From DATBVX01 sp963724625 (lineage in GTDB: Bacteria; Pseudomonadota; Gammaproteobacteria; Steroidobacterales; Steroidobacteraceae): a stretch of DNA of 30,398 nt. The DNA is taken from the NCBI GenBank assembly GCA_963724625.1, contig CAVRVO010000022.1:1-30398 (forward strand). Direction: 5' to 3'. Below are positions 1 through 7,849 of this stretch, piece by piece (positions within the stretch are counted from its first letter, which is position 1; every line of letters begins with the position of its first letter). The notes under the pieces are model-generated. The model saw nothing but the letters and a program-made list of their open reading frames with translations. It searched no databases and was not told where the DNA came from. The position numbers were made by a program, and so were the translations under genes.

Positions 1-238
1 GTGACCCGCACTCAGCTATCCGATGTCGGATCTCAGCGACGACGACGGGTTTCACGGACCTACCGTTGATGCCATTTGGCATTGAGGCCAGCTCCGCTTC
101 GGCGGTTGCCAGTCTATCCACCAGGGCAGGGGACGTGCGCAAGATTCCCGAGGCGATTGCGCCGGTGAGATAAGTCGTGCCACGCTCGCACAGCTCACGG
201 CCACCGCAGGTTCCGAAACTATGGTGCGATTCCGTCTC
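1..238 (-). pseudogene. Possible C-terminal remnant of a serine recombinase, cut by the window edge
   Basis: On the minus strand a frame is open from 238 to the window edge, bounded upstream by a TGA at 239-241. It has no usable start, so it is a fragment. It contains a zinc-ribbon-like CGGREL followed by TYLTGAIASGILRTSPALVD and then RLATAEAELASM. The order cysteine ribbon, short helix, 'SPALVxRLxxAEAEL' resembles the C-terminal coiled-coil part of large serine recombinases from memory. The catalytic domain is not present, and codons upstream of 238 do not continue the frame. It faces away from the MFS gene that follows. If correct, it is a mobile-element scar at the left border of the catabolic island. 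The identification is tentative; a chance open frame remains possible. Confidence 0.33.
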
Positions 239-266
239 TCAACTTGACCACTCCCGCCCCTAGTCC

Positions 267-1607
267 GTGAGTAATCAGAATCCCGTGGAACGCGTGCCGC
301 CTTATGCGTGGTACGTGGCCGTGGTTTTCTCACTGTTTTCGGCGCTGTCATTCATCGATCGTCAGATTCTCGCGGTCTTAGTCGAGCCGATGAAGGCGGA
401 GCTCGCCCTGACTGACGTGCAGCTCACTCTGATAGGAGGACTGAGCTTCGTCATCTTCTACGTCACCTTTGGACTGGCGATGGGACGGCTAGCTGACACC
501 TTGAATCGTAAGTGGATCATCTACGCGGGCGTCGTGCTGTGGACCAGCACGACGGCGCTCTGCGGGTTGGCGACCCGCTACGTGCACCTGCTGCTTCTGC
601 GAATGGGCGTCGGCCTCGGCGAGGCGGCGCTAGCGCCTTGCGCATTCTCGATTCTGGCTGATCTGTTTCCGCGCAGACGATTGGCGACGGGAATCGCCGT
701 GTGCTCTATGGGTGCATCGTTCGGTATTGGATTAGCCTACCTGGGCGGAGCCTTGGTTCTGGAATGGGCGAACGGAGTGGTCGGAGAAAGCGGCAGCATT
801 CGGTTGCCGCTAGTCGGCGATCTCACCCCGTGGCGCATCGTCTTACTGGCCGTCGGGCTGCCCGGTCTGGTGATGTCTGTCCTGCTCTTTACTATCAGGG
901 AACCGCTCCGTCGCGATCCCGGAAGCGCGGGCGGCGCGCCACCCGTGAAAGAGGTGCTCGCCTACATCTGGGGAAATCGAAGGTCGATTCTTCTTCATAA
1001 CATCGGCATCGGATTTCTTTCACTAGCGAGCTACGCGGGCGGCTTCTGGGATATCGCATTCTTCGAGCGCACCTATGGGTGGCCGCCGGAACAGAGTGGC
1101 GTGTTGTATGGGTTGCTGGCCATGTTTGCGGCTTCAATCGGCAACCTTGCTACAGGCATGTCTGCCGATCATTCCACCAGCCGGTTGGGGTGGGACACGA
1201 AGATCATGATGCTGCTCATCGTCGCCCTCGCCAGCATCGTGTTCCGGATCGTCTACCCGTTGATGCCGAGCGCGGGGTGGGCGCTGGCAATGGTGGTACC
1301 TTCCCTCTTTCTCGCCTCTGCACCATATGGTGTCGGCGCGGCTGCGGTTCAGATCATGGTCCCGCCGCGAATGCGGGGACAGGCAACAGCCTTTTACTAC
1401 CTGGTGCAGACGCTGATTGGACTCAGCCTAGGCCCGACACTCGTCGCCGTCTTCACGGAACACGTCTTCGAGGCGCCCGAGTTGCTCCGCTATTCGCTCG
1501 TGCTCGTCGGCACGGCCGCGTCTATCGTCGCAGCGGCGCTGCTTTTCTTCGCACTGGCTCCCTACCAAGCAACTCTGGCGGAGCTGAAAACCCGCGCCAC
1601 TCAGTGA
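267..1607 (+). CDS. MFS transporter (spinster-like major facilitator)
   Basis: A 446-residue polytopic inner-membrane protein with about twelve hydrophobic segments. The signature loop between helices 2 and 3 is GRLADTLNRKW (about residue 73), the conserved MFS G-x-L-A-D-x-x-x-R-[KR] motif, and helix 1 carries FIDRQILAVLVEP, usual for spinster/anion-cation-symporter-type MFS proteins. The start is GTG at 267; there is no strong Shine-Dalgarno sequence, so the exact start is open. The gene converges with the hydrolase gene, whose end lies only 9 bases away. It lacks the palindromic operator carried by the other operons here, so its membership in the regulon is unproven. Substrate unknown; organic acids or drug-like molecules are typical of the family. 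Confidence 0.88.
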   Translation: MSNQNPVERVPPYAWYVAVVFSLFSALSFIDRQILAVLVEPMKAELALTDVQLTLIGGLSFVIFYVTFGLAMGRLADTLNRKWIIYAGVVLWTSTTALCGLATRYVHLLLLRMGVGLGEAALAPCAFSILADLFPRRRLATGIAVCSMGASFGIGLAYLGGALVLEWANGVVGESGSIRLPLVGDLTPWRIVLLAVGLPGLVMSVLLFTIREPLRRDPGSAGGAPPVKEVLAYIWGNRRSILLHNIGIGFLSLASYAGGFWDIAFFERTYGWPPEQSGVLYGLLAMFAASIGNLATGMSADHSTSRLGWDTKIMMLLIVALASIVFRIVYPLMPSAGWALAMVVPSLFLASAPYGVGAAAVQIMVPPRMRGQATAFYYLVQTLIGLSLGPTLVAVFTEHVFEAPELLRYSLVLVGTAASIVAAALLFFALAPYQATLAELKTRATQ

Positions 1608-1616
1608 GCTTGGTGA

Positions 1617-2378
1617 TCAACCAGGTCGCGCGGGCACTACAGGTTCCTGCTCCAGAAATCCGTGATCGTGCAGAAAACGCTCGAGAACGTACGTGATGAG
1701 ATCGAAGTCGCCGGAGGAATAGGGGCCCCCGAGATGCGGTCGTAGTTCGAAATATCGCGCATGGTTGTAGAAATGATGATTGCGTCCGGCGAACGAAACT
1801 AACTGACACTCGTTGCCTAGTTTTAGGCACTCGGCCTCGTAGCGCTGGACGCTTTCGTAAGGCACCCATTCGTCTTCGGTGCCCATGAACATCAAGGTTG
1901 GAGGAAGGCGTTTCTTCAGGTGATGGACTGGCGATAGCTCAAGCTCTCGCCCGCCGAACAGAGGCACTCCCTCGCGGTAACCGGTCATCGTCGTGTCGAG
2001 GACCGGTGCGAATAGCACGACTGCGTCGGGTCTTGCGGAGGTAGCACGATCATCGTCCGGATCGTCGTACTTGCCATCGAAAATTGCTGCAGATACTGCG
2101 ATGTGACCCCCGGCAGAGCCCCCCGCAGCTACAAGCCGGTGTGGATCGATACCGTACGTCGTGGCGTTGCGGCGTAACCATCGGATCGCAGACTTGGCAT
2201 CAGACACGGAGTCGAAGGGCGTGGCGTCATATCCGACCTTGACGCGGTATTCCGCAAGTGCCGCGACCATTCCGCGGTCGGCGAGCAATCGTGCGTACTC
2301 CGCGAACTGTAGCACTGTGCCCGAGTGCCACCCGCTGCCGTGGAAAAACACGATGACGGGTCGGCTTGCGCGCTTCAC
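1617..2378 (-). CDS. Alpha/beta hydrolase (esterase/kynurenine-formamidase-like), probably frame-shifted at its 5' side
   Basis: Alpha/beta-hydrolase fold enzyme hydrolysing an ester or amide. Seen: oxyanion-hole motif HGSGW, nucleophile elbow GGSAGG, acid MGTEDEW and histidine GRNHHF, in the order expected for a Ser-Asp-His triad. The first available start in frame is GTG 2378, giving 253 residues. However the same frame is open upstream to 2504 and reads as convincing protein there (TLTYKTKDGFSLPLFLFQP just before the GTG). That is the N-terminal strand such esterases normally have, and no ATG, GTG or TTG precedes it. The upstream NTF2-like gene ends in a proline-rich tail in a frame that one base change near 2480-2491 would join to this one. 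So either a fused NTF2-hydrolase gene has lost a base, or initiation is unusual. Last gene of the leftward operon. Confidence 0.75.
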   Translation of the reverse strand: MKRASRPVIVFFHGSGWHSGTVLQFAEYARLLADRGMVAALAEYRVKVGYDATPFDSVSDAKSAIRWLRRNATTYGIDPHRLVAAGGSAGGHIAVSAAIFDGKYDDPDDDRATSARPDAVVLFAPVLDTTMTGYREGVPLFGGRELELSPVHHLKKRLPPTLMFMGTEDEWVPYESVQRYEAECLKLGNECQLVSFAGRNHHFYNHARYFELRPHLGGPYSSGDFDLITYVLERFLHDHGFLEQEPVVPARPG

Positions 2379-2461
2379 GTCGCGCTGGTCAGCCGGCTGG
2401 AAAAGAAAAAGTGGCAGACTAAACCCGTCCTTCGTCTTGTAGGTCAGAGTCTGCGCGCCTT

Positions 2462-3064
2462 CTATGGATGCCGGTGGCGGCGGGAAGGGGGCGGATTCGT
2501 GAGGTCAGCTGTGGGTGCAGCCGCGTTGCCGCCGCTCTTCGCGTCGGGATTGAGCGGCCACGGGAACGGCTCTGCTCCTTCTTCCAGCGGAAGTTCGCCG
2601 GCTTCCTGCTGCCGCGAGACGCGGCCGTCGAGGTATTCCTTCACCACGTACAGCTTTCCGTCCTTGACGATCCCGGTGGCCACCGTGCCTACCGCGGAGC
2701 GCTTGCCGGAATCCTTCCGTGTCGTCGCGTACTGGTACTCGGCGGCGAAGCGCGGGCCGTTAATAACGAGCTGGTGAATGTAGATTCGAGTGTTCTCGTA
2801 GTTTTCCCGCCAGAACTGGAACACTTCCAGGGCGCCGGCTGCGCCCATTCGCTCTCCCGGGTACGCGAAAGTGACATCCTGATGCATCGTCGAGAGGAAC
2901 AGCTCGACGTCACCGGTTTCCCAGGAGCGAAGTGAGTCGCGGACAAGACGTTCGACGAGCTCCCGCGGCGGGTCGGTTGCGCGCTTTTCCGTACCAGTGG
3001 ATCGAGCGTCGCCGGCAACAATCGTGCACCAGCACACCAGCCCGATCAGAAGCCACCTTCTCAT
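2462..3064 (-). CDS. Secreted NTF2/SnoaL-like protein
   Basis: A 200-residue protein with an N-terminal signal peptide (MRRWLLIGLVCWCTIVAGDA) followed by one SnoaL/NTF2-like cone domain (about residues 32-150). Recognisable elements are the helix LVRDSLRSWETGDVELFL, the strand HQDVTFAYPG and the terminal strand KLYVVKEYLDG. Such domains act as small ligand-binding barrels or isomerase-type enzymes; no catalytic residue can be assigned. Its ATG overlaps the stop of the cytochrome gene (ATGA, 3061-3064), suggesting translational coupling. The C-terminal tail is proline- and arginine-rich (TNPPPSRRHRHP) and ends where the hydrolase frame begins to read as protein. Adding one base within 2480-2491 would turn the tail into a PPPSPPPPAS-type linker running into the hydrolase. 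Confidence 0.75.
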   Translation of the reverse strand: MRRWLLIGLVCWCTIVAGDARSTGTEKRATDPPRELVERLVRDSLRSWETGDVELFLSTMHQDVTFAYPGERMGAAGALEVFQFWRENYENTRIYIHQLVINGPRFAAEYQYATTRKDSGKRSAVGTVATGIVKDGKLYVVKEYLDGRVSRQQEAGELPLEEGAEPFPWPLNPDAKSGGNAAAPTADLTNPPPSRRHRHP

Positions 3065-3933
3065 GACGTACTCCGTTGTTTGCCCTGACTCTGCCGTCTG
3101 AGCGCTGCCATATGCTCGAAATAAGCGATGAGCTGATCCAGCTCCTGGTCGGAGAGAATCTGCTCGGGGAAGCGACCCATGCTCGTCTTAGAATTCTTGC
3201 GGATGCTCTGCGTGTCGCGAATGAACTTGCGCAGAATGCCTTCGCGGAAATATTCCGTCGGGCTCATTGGGTAATTGAGGTCCGGCCCCACTTTCGAGGG
3301 GCCGCTTTCGTTCAGGGTATGACACGGGAGACAGTTGTTCACGAAGACCGTGTAGCCTTTCACGGCGCGGGAAGTTCTCGAAAGCGCTGCCGCCGGCACG
3401 ATTCCCGGATAGAGTTTTTCGATCTCTCCGCTTACCCGGATCCGGTCGATGCGGTAGGGCCACAGCTCACGGCTGATGTTGGACAGCCTTGGTCGGATCC
3501 AGAACAGATAGTAGGGGCCCGCGGAGTACTGGTCGAACCGCTGCTGCGGCCACTTCTTGTCGGGGTCTTCGATGGCGAGGTATGCGACGGACTGATCCAC
3601 CGACGTCTGCCGCAGCTGCGCGATCCGGATCGCTGACGTGAAGCCATCGATCGCGATGAATTCGACGATTGAATCGTCGGGGACTTTGACCGACTCAAGG
3701 AGCGACGCCATTTTCACCGCGCGAAACATCATTTGCTGTCGCGGGTAGGCGGATTCGTCGGGGATGGTCAACGTCTCGACATCGGCACGCTGTAGCAACT
3801 CCCTGGTGGTGTAGACGATCTCCAGATCCGATGTGGTGATCACGAGCTTCGGCGAACTCGTTGTCGCCGTTTCCGCGCTTGCGGTCACGAGCGTGCCGAG
3901 CACAGCCATCAACAAGATGATCGCCTGAGCCAT
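3061..3933 (-). CDS. c-type cytochrome with N-terminal sulfite-oxidase-like (molybdopterin-free) domain
   Basis: Periplasmic electron carrier of 290 residues. A signal peptide covers residues 1-20 (ending TASA). Residues about 28-170 read like the oxidoreductase-type domain found in some cytochrome subunits (LxxVKVPDDSIVEFIAIDGF, YLFWIRPRLSN); I see no molybdopterin-binding cysteine. The C-terminal part is a class I cytochrome c: heme motif CLPCH at 201-205, and a likely methionine ligand in SMGRFP (M242). ATG 3933 is chosen because it starts a clean signal peptide and lies 1 base after the symporter stop. A longer frame runs into the symporter gene and is unlikely. It probably accepts electrons from a periplasmic oxidation; the partner is not obvious in the window. 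Confidence 0.75.
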   Translation of the reverse strand: MAQAIILLMAVLGTLVTASAETATTSSPKLVITTSDLEIVYTTRELLQRADVETLTIPDESAYPRQQMMFRAVKMASLLESVKVPDDSIVEFIAIDGFTSAIRIAQLRQTSVDQSVAYLAIEDPDKKWPQQRFDQYSAGPYYLFWIRPRLSNISRELWPYRIDRIRVSGEIEKLYPGIVPAAALSRTSRAVKGYTVFVNNCLPCHTLNESGPSKVGPDLNYPMSPTEYFREGILRKFIRDTQSIRKNSKTSMGRFPEQILSDQELDQLIAYFEHMAALRRQSQGKQRSTS

Positions 3934-3934
3934 G

Positions 3935-5470
3935 TCAGGCCTTCTCGAACGCGAACGCTCGACGATCCACGGTCGCGCGATCTGACCGATCGAGTAGCGA
4001 GAACAGCCACATGAGCGTGAACGCAGCAAAGATGGAGTAGATGCCGGGGTATTGCGAGTCGAAAACGGCGTGTCGAAAGCCAAAGATCCCCACCCAGACC
4101 GCCGGACCCAGCACGACCAGTAGCACGGAGCACGCGAGGCCTGCGCTTCCGCCGATCAGTGCCCCGCGTGTCGTCAATCCGCGCCAATACATGGTGAGCA
4201 CGAGAAGCGGGAAGGTGGTGCTCGCCGCGAGGCTCAACGCAAGGGAGGCCAAATACGCGATGTTCTGCTTCTCGAAGGCGAGTGCGAGGAGGACGACGAC
4301 AACGCCGACCATTACCGCCGCAATTCGCGAAGCCCACATCTCCTGGTCTTCGGTGCAACCCCGACGGACGACGTTCGCGAACAAATCGTGTGAGAGGGCG
4401 GCGGTGCTGGCGAGCGTCAGCCCGGCGACGACGGCAAGTATCGTCGCGAAAGTGACACCGGACATGAGGCCAAGGAAAATTTGGCCGCCCAAGAGCCCGG
4501 ATAGATGAATGGCCACCATGTTTGTGCCGCCGACGATCGCGCCGCTCGCATCGAGAAACGACGGGTTACCGGTGACGAGCGCGACTCCACCAACGGAGAC
4601 GACAAAGAAGATCTGGATGAAGACGAATGCTGTCACAAGAAGGGCGACGAATGCCGAAGTCCGCGCTGCGGCAGCGTTCGGCACGGTGAGAAAGCGCATG
4701 AGAATGTGCGGAGAGCCCGCGATGCCGAAGGTCATCGCAAGTGCGAGCGATACGGCAGAGATCAAGTCGAGCTTGAGGCCGCCCGGCTGCGTCAGGAGCC
4801 ATCCGTCGACGCGTACGGAAGTGGCTTGCTTGTACAGCTCGCTGAAATCGAAGCCAAATCGCGCGAGCACGACGAACGAGAGCAGCGTGACGCCGATGAC
4901 GAGCAGCGCTGCCTTCACAATCTGCACCCAAGTAGTCGCGAGCATTCCACCGAGCGCGACATAGAGCACCGTCAGGGTGCCGACGAGTGCCACCGCGTGG
5001 CCGTACCGAACACCAAACAGAACCTGCATCAGGGCCCCCGCGCCGACCATCTGCACCATCATGTACATGACACCGGAAGCGAGCGTGCAGACCGCTGCGA
5101 GGATGCGCATCGGCGTGGGGTCGAGCCGGCGGCAGATGACGTCCGCGAAGGTGTGCTGGCCGTGGCGCCGCAGGCGTTCCACGATCAGAAACAGCAGAAT
5201 GGCGAACGCGACGAGCGGCGCGAGAATGTAAATAACCGCGTCGAACCCGGAGGTGAAGAAGAGAGCTGTGATGCCGAGAAACGTCGCCGCCGACATGAAG
5301 TCGCCGGCAATGGCGATACCGTTCTGAACGCCGGGGATCCGGGATCCTGCGACCAGCAACTCGTCGCGGGAGGTGGTTCTTTTGGCCGCCCACCAAGTGA
5401 TGCCGAGTGTGACGGCAGTTACCGCGACAAAACAGGCAATGGCGATTGCGTTGTCACTGGTCGCGGTCAC
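3935..5470 (-). CDS. Sodium:solute symporter (SSS family, ActP-like)
   Basis: A 511-residue inner-membrane symporter with about thirteen hydrophobic helices, importing a solute with sodium. Family features include GIAIAGDFMSAATFLGI near residues 51-67, characteristic of acetate/organic-acid members of the SSS family, and RRHGQHTFADVICRR (about 103-117). It starts with GTG at 5470, overlapping the TGA of the small DUF485 gene (GTGA). This is the same pairing as yjcH-actP in enterobacteria, which supports a carboxylate substrate, although the true substrate here is unknown. Downstream, the cytochrome gene follows after 1 base. Expression probably starts at the operator-bearing promoter before the DUF485 gene. 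Confidence 0.9.
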   Translation of the reverse strand: MTATSDNAIAIACFVAVTAVTLGITWWAAKRTTSRDELLVAGSRIPGVQNGIAIAGDFMSAATFLGITALFFTSGFDAVIYILAPLVAFAILLFLIVERLRRHGQHTFADVICRRLDPTPMRILAAVCTLASGVMYMMVQMVGAGALMQVLFGVRYGHAVALVGTLTVLYVALGGMLATTWVQIVKAALLVIGVTLLSFVVLARFGFDFSELYKQATSVRVDGWLLTQPGGLKLDLISAVSLALAMTFGIAGSPHILMRFLTVPNAAAARTSAFVALLVTAFVFIQIFFVVSVGGVALVTGNPSFLDASGAIVGGTNMVAIHLSGLLGGQIFLGLMSGVTFATILAVVAGLTLASTAALSHDLFANVVRRGCTEDQEMWASRIAAVMVGVVVVLLALAFEKQNIAYLASLALSLAASTTFPLLVLTMYWRGLTTRGALIGGSAGLACSVLLVVLGPAVWVGIFGFRHAVFDSQYPGIYSIFAAFTLMWLFSLLDRSDRATVDRRAFAFEKA

Positions 5471-5736
5471 GCTCCATGCTCCCGAGCAGCGGCCTGGTCG
5501 CTATCACCGGACCCCGCGCGACTGTGATACAGAAAGACGCCGGTTATGACGACGAGTGAAACGATAAAGATGATGGTCGCGCCCATTCCAAACGTCATCC
5601 GTCCGCCGTCGGTCGCCAGCTCCGGACGATGCCGCGGGGCGAAAGTCAACGCGGCGACAAATAACACGTAGGCGCCCGTCACGATTCCGGTCAGTAACCA
5701 GCCAACGCGTTCACGTAGGGTGCTGGACGTGGACAT
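5467..5736 (-). CDS. DUF485-type small membrane protein, partner of the symporter
   Basis: An 89-residue protein with two transmembrane helices (about residues 13-33 and 49-70) separated by a short basic, polar loop. It is analogous to YjcH, which accompanies acetate-type SSS symporters. ATG 5736 is preferred over a TTG 18 bases upstream because GGAAGG stands five bases in front of it. The gene overlaps the symporter start by four bases. Its start lies 19 bases from the palindromic operator at 5755-5773, so a bound regulator would sit at or near the promoter and ribosome-binding region. The family's molecular role is not established. Confidence 0.75.
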   Translation of the reverse strand: MSTSSTLRERVGWLLTGIVTGAYVLFVAALTFAPRHRPELATDGGRMTFGMGATIIFIVSLVVITGVFLYHSRAGSGDSDQAAAREHGA

Positions 5737-5754
5737 AAAGCCCTTCCGCCACAA

Positions 5755-5773
5755 TGATCACACACTGTGATCA
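5755..5773. promoter_or_regulatory. Regulator operator 1 (palindrome before the symporter operon)
   Basis: TGATCACACACTGTGATCA, a perfect inverted repeat of two 8-base arms around a 3-base centre. It lies 18 bases upstream of the ATG of the leftward DUF485-symporter operon. The same sequence type recurs at 7807, 13553 and 18404, each in front of a transcription unit. Binding by the GntR/FCD protein encoded at 17.4-18.3 kb is inferred. Confidence 0.8.
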
Positions 5774-6027
5774 CGGCTTCAAGCCGCGAGACGGTGTGGA
5801 CGATCGAGCTGTGAGCATCGAGCATGTTAACGCCGCGCGGCGCGGCGAATCGTCAACAGGAAGAGTCAACGTAGTCGCCGTTGTATCGTGGACGATCTTG
5901 AAATCCTGCAGTTCCACCGATGCGGATAAGGCTACGCAGCTTCCGAGCATTCAGATCGAGAAGATCACCATGCAGTTCGGGACACGCTCCGGCAACTTTC
6001 CAGTGAGCCGTTAGGGAAGCAGGCTGA

Positions 6028-6819
6028 TTAGGGATGCGCGGAAGACGTGCGAGACGCATTTACCCATCGTCCCGCACGCGGCCTGAAGCCGGTAACGAAA
6101 TCGTTGTCGGCGCGGTCCACGCCGCGCACAAGCCACAATGGCATTTGCGCGTAGTTGAGCAGCGGGTAGCGATCTGTCAATTCGCGGTGCACGGGAGAAT
6201 CTGCCTGCCTGAGATAGCGAGAGCTCGCAGGGAAATATCGCATCGAATAGCCGAGCGGTTGGCTCCACTGGAAGCTGCCCTTCATTCGATACCGAAGCTT
6301 CGCGTCGCAAAGCAGAAGTTCGCCTGCACGCGGCGAAATGTCGCGAACAGAGGCTGCGAATGCAGGGGCTTTATGACCGCCCGGCATGCACTCAAGCCGC
6401 CATCCGTGATCGTGCCAATCCACATGGCTGAACAGTGCGGTCACTCCGGTGCGCGGCTCGACTGGCAAGCGATGCACATCGGCGATCCAATCCTGTTCTG
6501 CCCCGCACTGCCAAGGCTCCGGCAACCATTGGCTGTCATACAGGATGATGTCCGGGCCGAGCACTGCGGAAACAGCATCCAGGATCGCAGGTCCGCTGGC
6601 GAGGTCGAGAAATCCCCAGCTGTCGTACACCGCGGCGGCACGACTCCAAGGGTTGTGAAGTTCCGCGTAATGCCACGGACGCGGCTTGGCGATTCTATCG
6701 ACCAGCACTTCCAGCTGCTTGCGAAGGAACGTGACGCCACGCTCCGCTCCCTGGGGTATCAGGCGAAGAAAGCCGTCGCGCAGGAAGGACGCGTAAGGAG
6801 TGCCATCGTCATAGATCAT
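6028..6819 (-). CDS. Phytanoyl-CoA-dioxygenase-like protein with an altered iron site
   Basis: A 263-residue protein resembling the PhyH family of Fe(II)/2-oxoglutarate oxygenases. It has a proximal metal motif HVD (H132, D134) in FSHVDWHDHGW, the family turn MPGGHK (145-150), ISPRAGELLLCDAKL (161-175), and an arginine suited to 2-oxoglutarate (R194 in YSMRYFP). Where the distal histidine of the 2-His-1-carboxylate triad is expected (usually L-H-R), the sequence reads KLRYRMKG, so that ligand seems absent. The start ATG 6819 is chosen because it lies 4 bases after the CobW stop; a longer open frame runs back into the CobW gene. Function is uncertain: hydroxylase with another ligand, or a non-catalytic relative. 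Confidence 0.6.
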   Translation of the reverse strand: MIYDDGTPYASFLRDGFLRLIPQGAERGVTFLRKQLEVLVDRIAKPRPWHYAELHNPWSRAAAVYDSWGFLDLASGPAILDAVSAVLGPDIILYDSQWLPEPWQCGAEQDWIADVHRLPVEPRTGVTALFSHVDWHDHGWRLECMPGGHKAPAFAASVRDISPRAGELLLCDAKLRYRMKGSFQWSQPLGYSMRYFPASSRYLRQADSPVHRELTDRYPLLNYAQMPLWLVRGVDRADNDFVTGFRPRAGRWVNASRTSSAHP

Positions 6820-6823
6820 GATG

Positions 6824-7801
6824 CTATTCCGTTCGAGCGTCGGCGAGATCGAAGAAAGGTTCGACACTGTGCAGAGCTGCCATGCGGGAGAAGTCGCGTG
6901 TAATGAAGACAAGCTCGCTCCGTGGCGAACCGCCAGGCCACCTCGCGAGTTCCGCAGGCTGATAGATCGTGTGCTGCACGCCCTGCACGACAACGGGTCG
7001 ATCGCGACCGGCGACGTTCAGCAGTCCCTTGATGCGCAGGATATCTTCGCCGCGCGCAAGGAGAAGTCCATCGAGCCACGCCTCGAAATCCGACCAATCG
7101 ATGGGACGTTCCCAGCAGAGCGAAAACGTAGTGAATCGACCGGCATGGCCCTCGCGCAGAGGAGATGAAACCACTCGACTCGTAGCGCAATCGTCGTGGG
7201 GACAAAAAATCTCATCGGCGTCTGGCGTATCGATGCCTGAGCTGGCGATCGAAGCCAATGCGTTGATCGACTGCAGTTGTCTCCGCAGCGACACGACCTG
7301 ACCGTGCTCTGCGAGGTCGAGTTTCGAGAGAACGAGCCGGTCCGCCATCGCCACTTGCGCGGCGCATTCGACGTGCCGTCCCAAGGAGCTTTCGCCGAGC
7401 AAGGCATCGACGACGGTCGTAATGCCGGCCAGGTGAATTTCCGCTGCGAGCCCCTCATCTCCGAGCACGAGCTGCGCGATCGGGCCGGGATCGGCAATAC
7501 CGGTCGTCTCGAGTGCGATCCGGCGAAAAGCGGGAACGATCCCCGCGCGGCGCTTAGTGAGCAGGGATGCGAGTGAAGCTGAGAGGTCGTCACGGACACT
7601 GCAACACACGCAACCCGAGTCGAGCAGTACCACGCCGTCAGCGATCGGTTCGATCAGCCACTGGTCGAGACCGATCTCGCCGAGCTCGTTGACGAGCACA
7701 GCTGTCTCGCCCATTCCCGGCTTGCGCAGCATCGCGTTTAGAAGGGTAGTTTTGCCGCTGCCCAGAAAACCCGTGATGATCGCGAACGGGGTTGACGCCA
7801 T
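6824..7801 (-). CDS. CobW/COG0523-family metallochaperone GTPase
   Basis: A 325-residue cytosolic GTPase of the G3E/CobW family, which hands metal ions to client proteins. Seen: P-loop GFLGSGKTT (11-19), the metal-binding C-x-C-C motif CVCC (64-67), ETTGIADP switch region, SKLD guanine-specificity motif, and the C-terminal CobW domain ending in FFDLADA. ATG 7801 is chosen; a GTG at 7813 in frame is also possible but lies inside the operator. No clear Shine-Dalgarno sequence precedes either. It is transcribed away from the enolase-family operon, sharing the operator at 7807-7825. With several metal-dependent amidohydrolases and a Rieske enzyme in the regulon, a local metal-loading role is a reasonable inference. 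Confidence 0.85.
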   Translation of the reverse strand: MASTPFAIITGFLGSGKTTLLNAMLRKPGMGETAVLVNELGEIGLDQWLIEPIADGVVLLDSGCVCCSVRDDLSASLASLLTKRRAGIVPAFRRIALETTGIADPGPIAQLVLGDEGLAAEIHLAGITTVVDALLGESSLGRHVECAAQVAMADRLVLSKLDLAEHGQVVSLRRQLQSINALASIASSGIDTPDADEIFCPHDDCATSRVVSSPLREGHAGRFTTFSLCWERPIDWSDFEAWLDGLLLARGEDILRIKGLLNVAGRDRPVVVQGVQHTIYQPAELARWPGGSPRSELVFITRDFSRMAALHSVEPFFDLADARTE

Positions 7802-7806
7802 TTTTT

Positions 7807-7825
7807 TGATCACATATCGTGATCA
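7807..7825. promoter_or_regulatory. Regulator operator 2 (divergent, between cobW-like and enolase-family genes)
   Basis: TGATCACATATCGTGATCA, two 8-base arms with one mismatch around a 3-base centre. It lies 5 bases from the ATG of the leftward GTPase gene and 24 bases before the rightward ATG at 7850. One site could therefore control both directions. Same consensus as the sites at 5755, 13553 and 18404. Confidence 0.78.
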
Positions 7826-7849
7826 CTTAATAACCTGCCGTTACTTTAT

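Noticed and set aside
1611..1625. TTGGTGATCAACCAG between convergent genes as a further operator or terminator
   Set aside because: It shares only the TGATCA core, lacks the CACA/TGTG flanks and is at the 3' ends of genes, not at a promoter.
4505..5527. Long open frame of about 340 codons on the plus strand
   Set aside because: It is antisense to the clearly coding symporter gene and has a low-complexity charged composition typical of shadow frames.
5755..5773. The palindrome as a CRP/FNR-type site
   Set aside because: CRP sites read TGTGA-N6-TCACA. Here the arms have the opposite order (TGATCACA outside-in), and all copies are tied to this cluster.
5774..6027. Short frames in the gap between the symporter operon and the PhyH-like gene
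   Set aside because: Frames on both strands, none with recognisable motifs or a ribosome-binding site; treated as non-coding.
6034..6903. Long open frame of about 289 codons on the plus strand
   Set aside because: Antisense to the PhyH-like gene; no family-like motifs.
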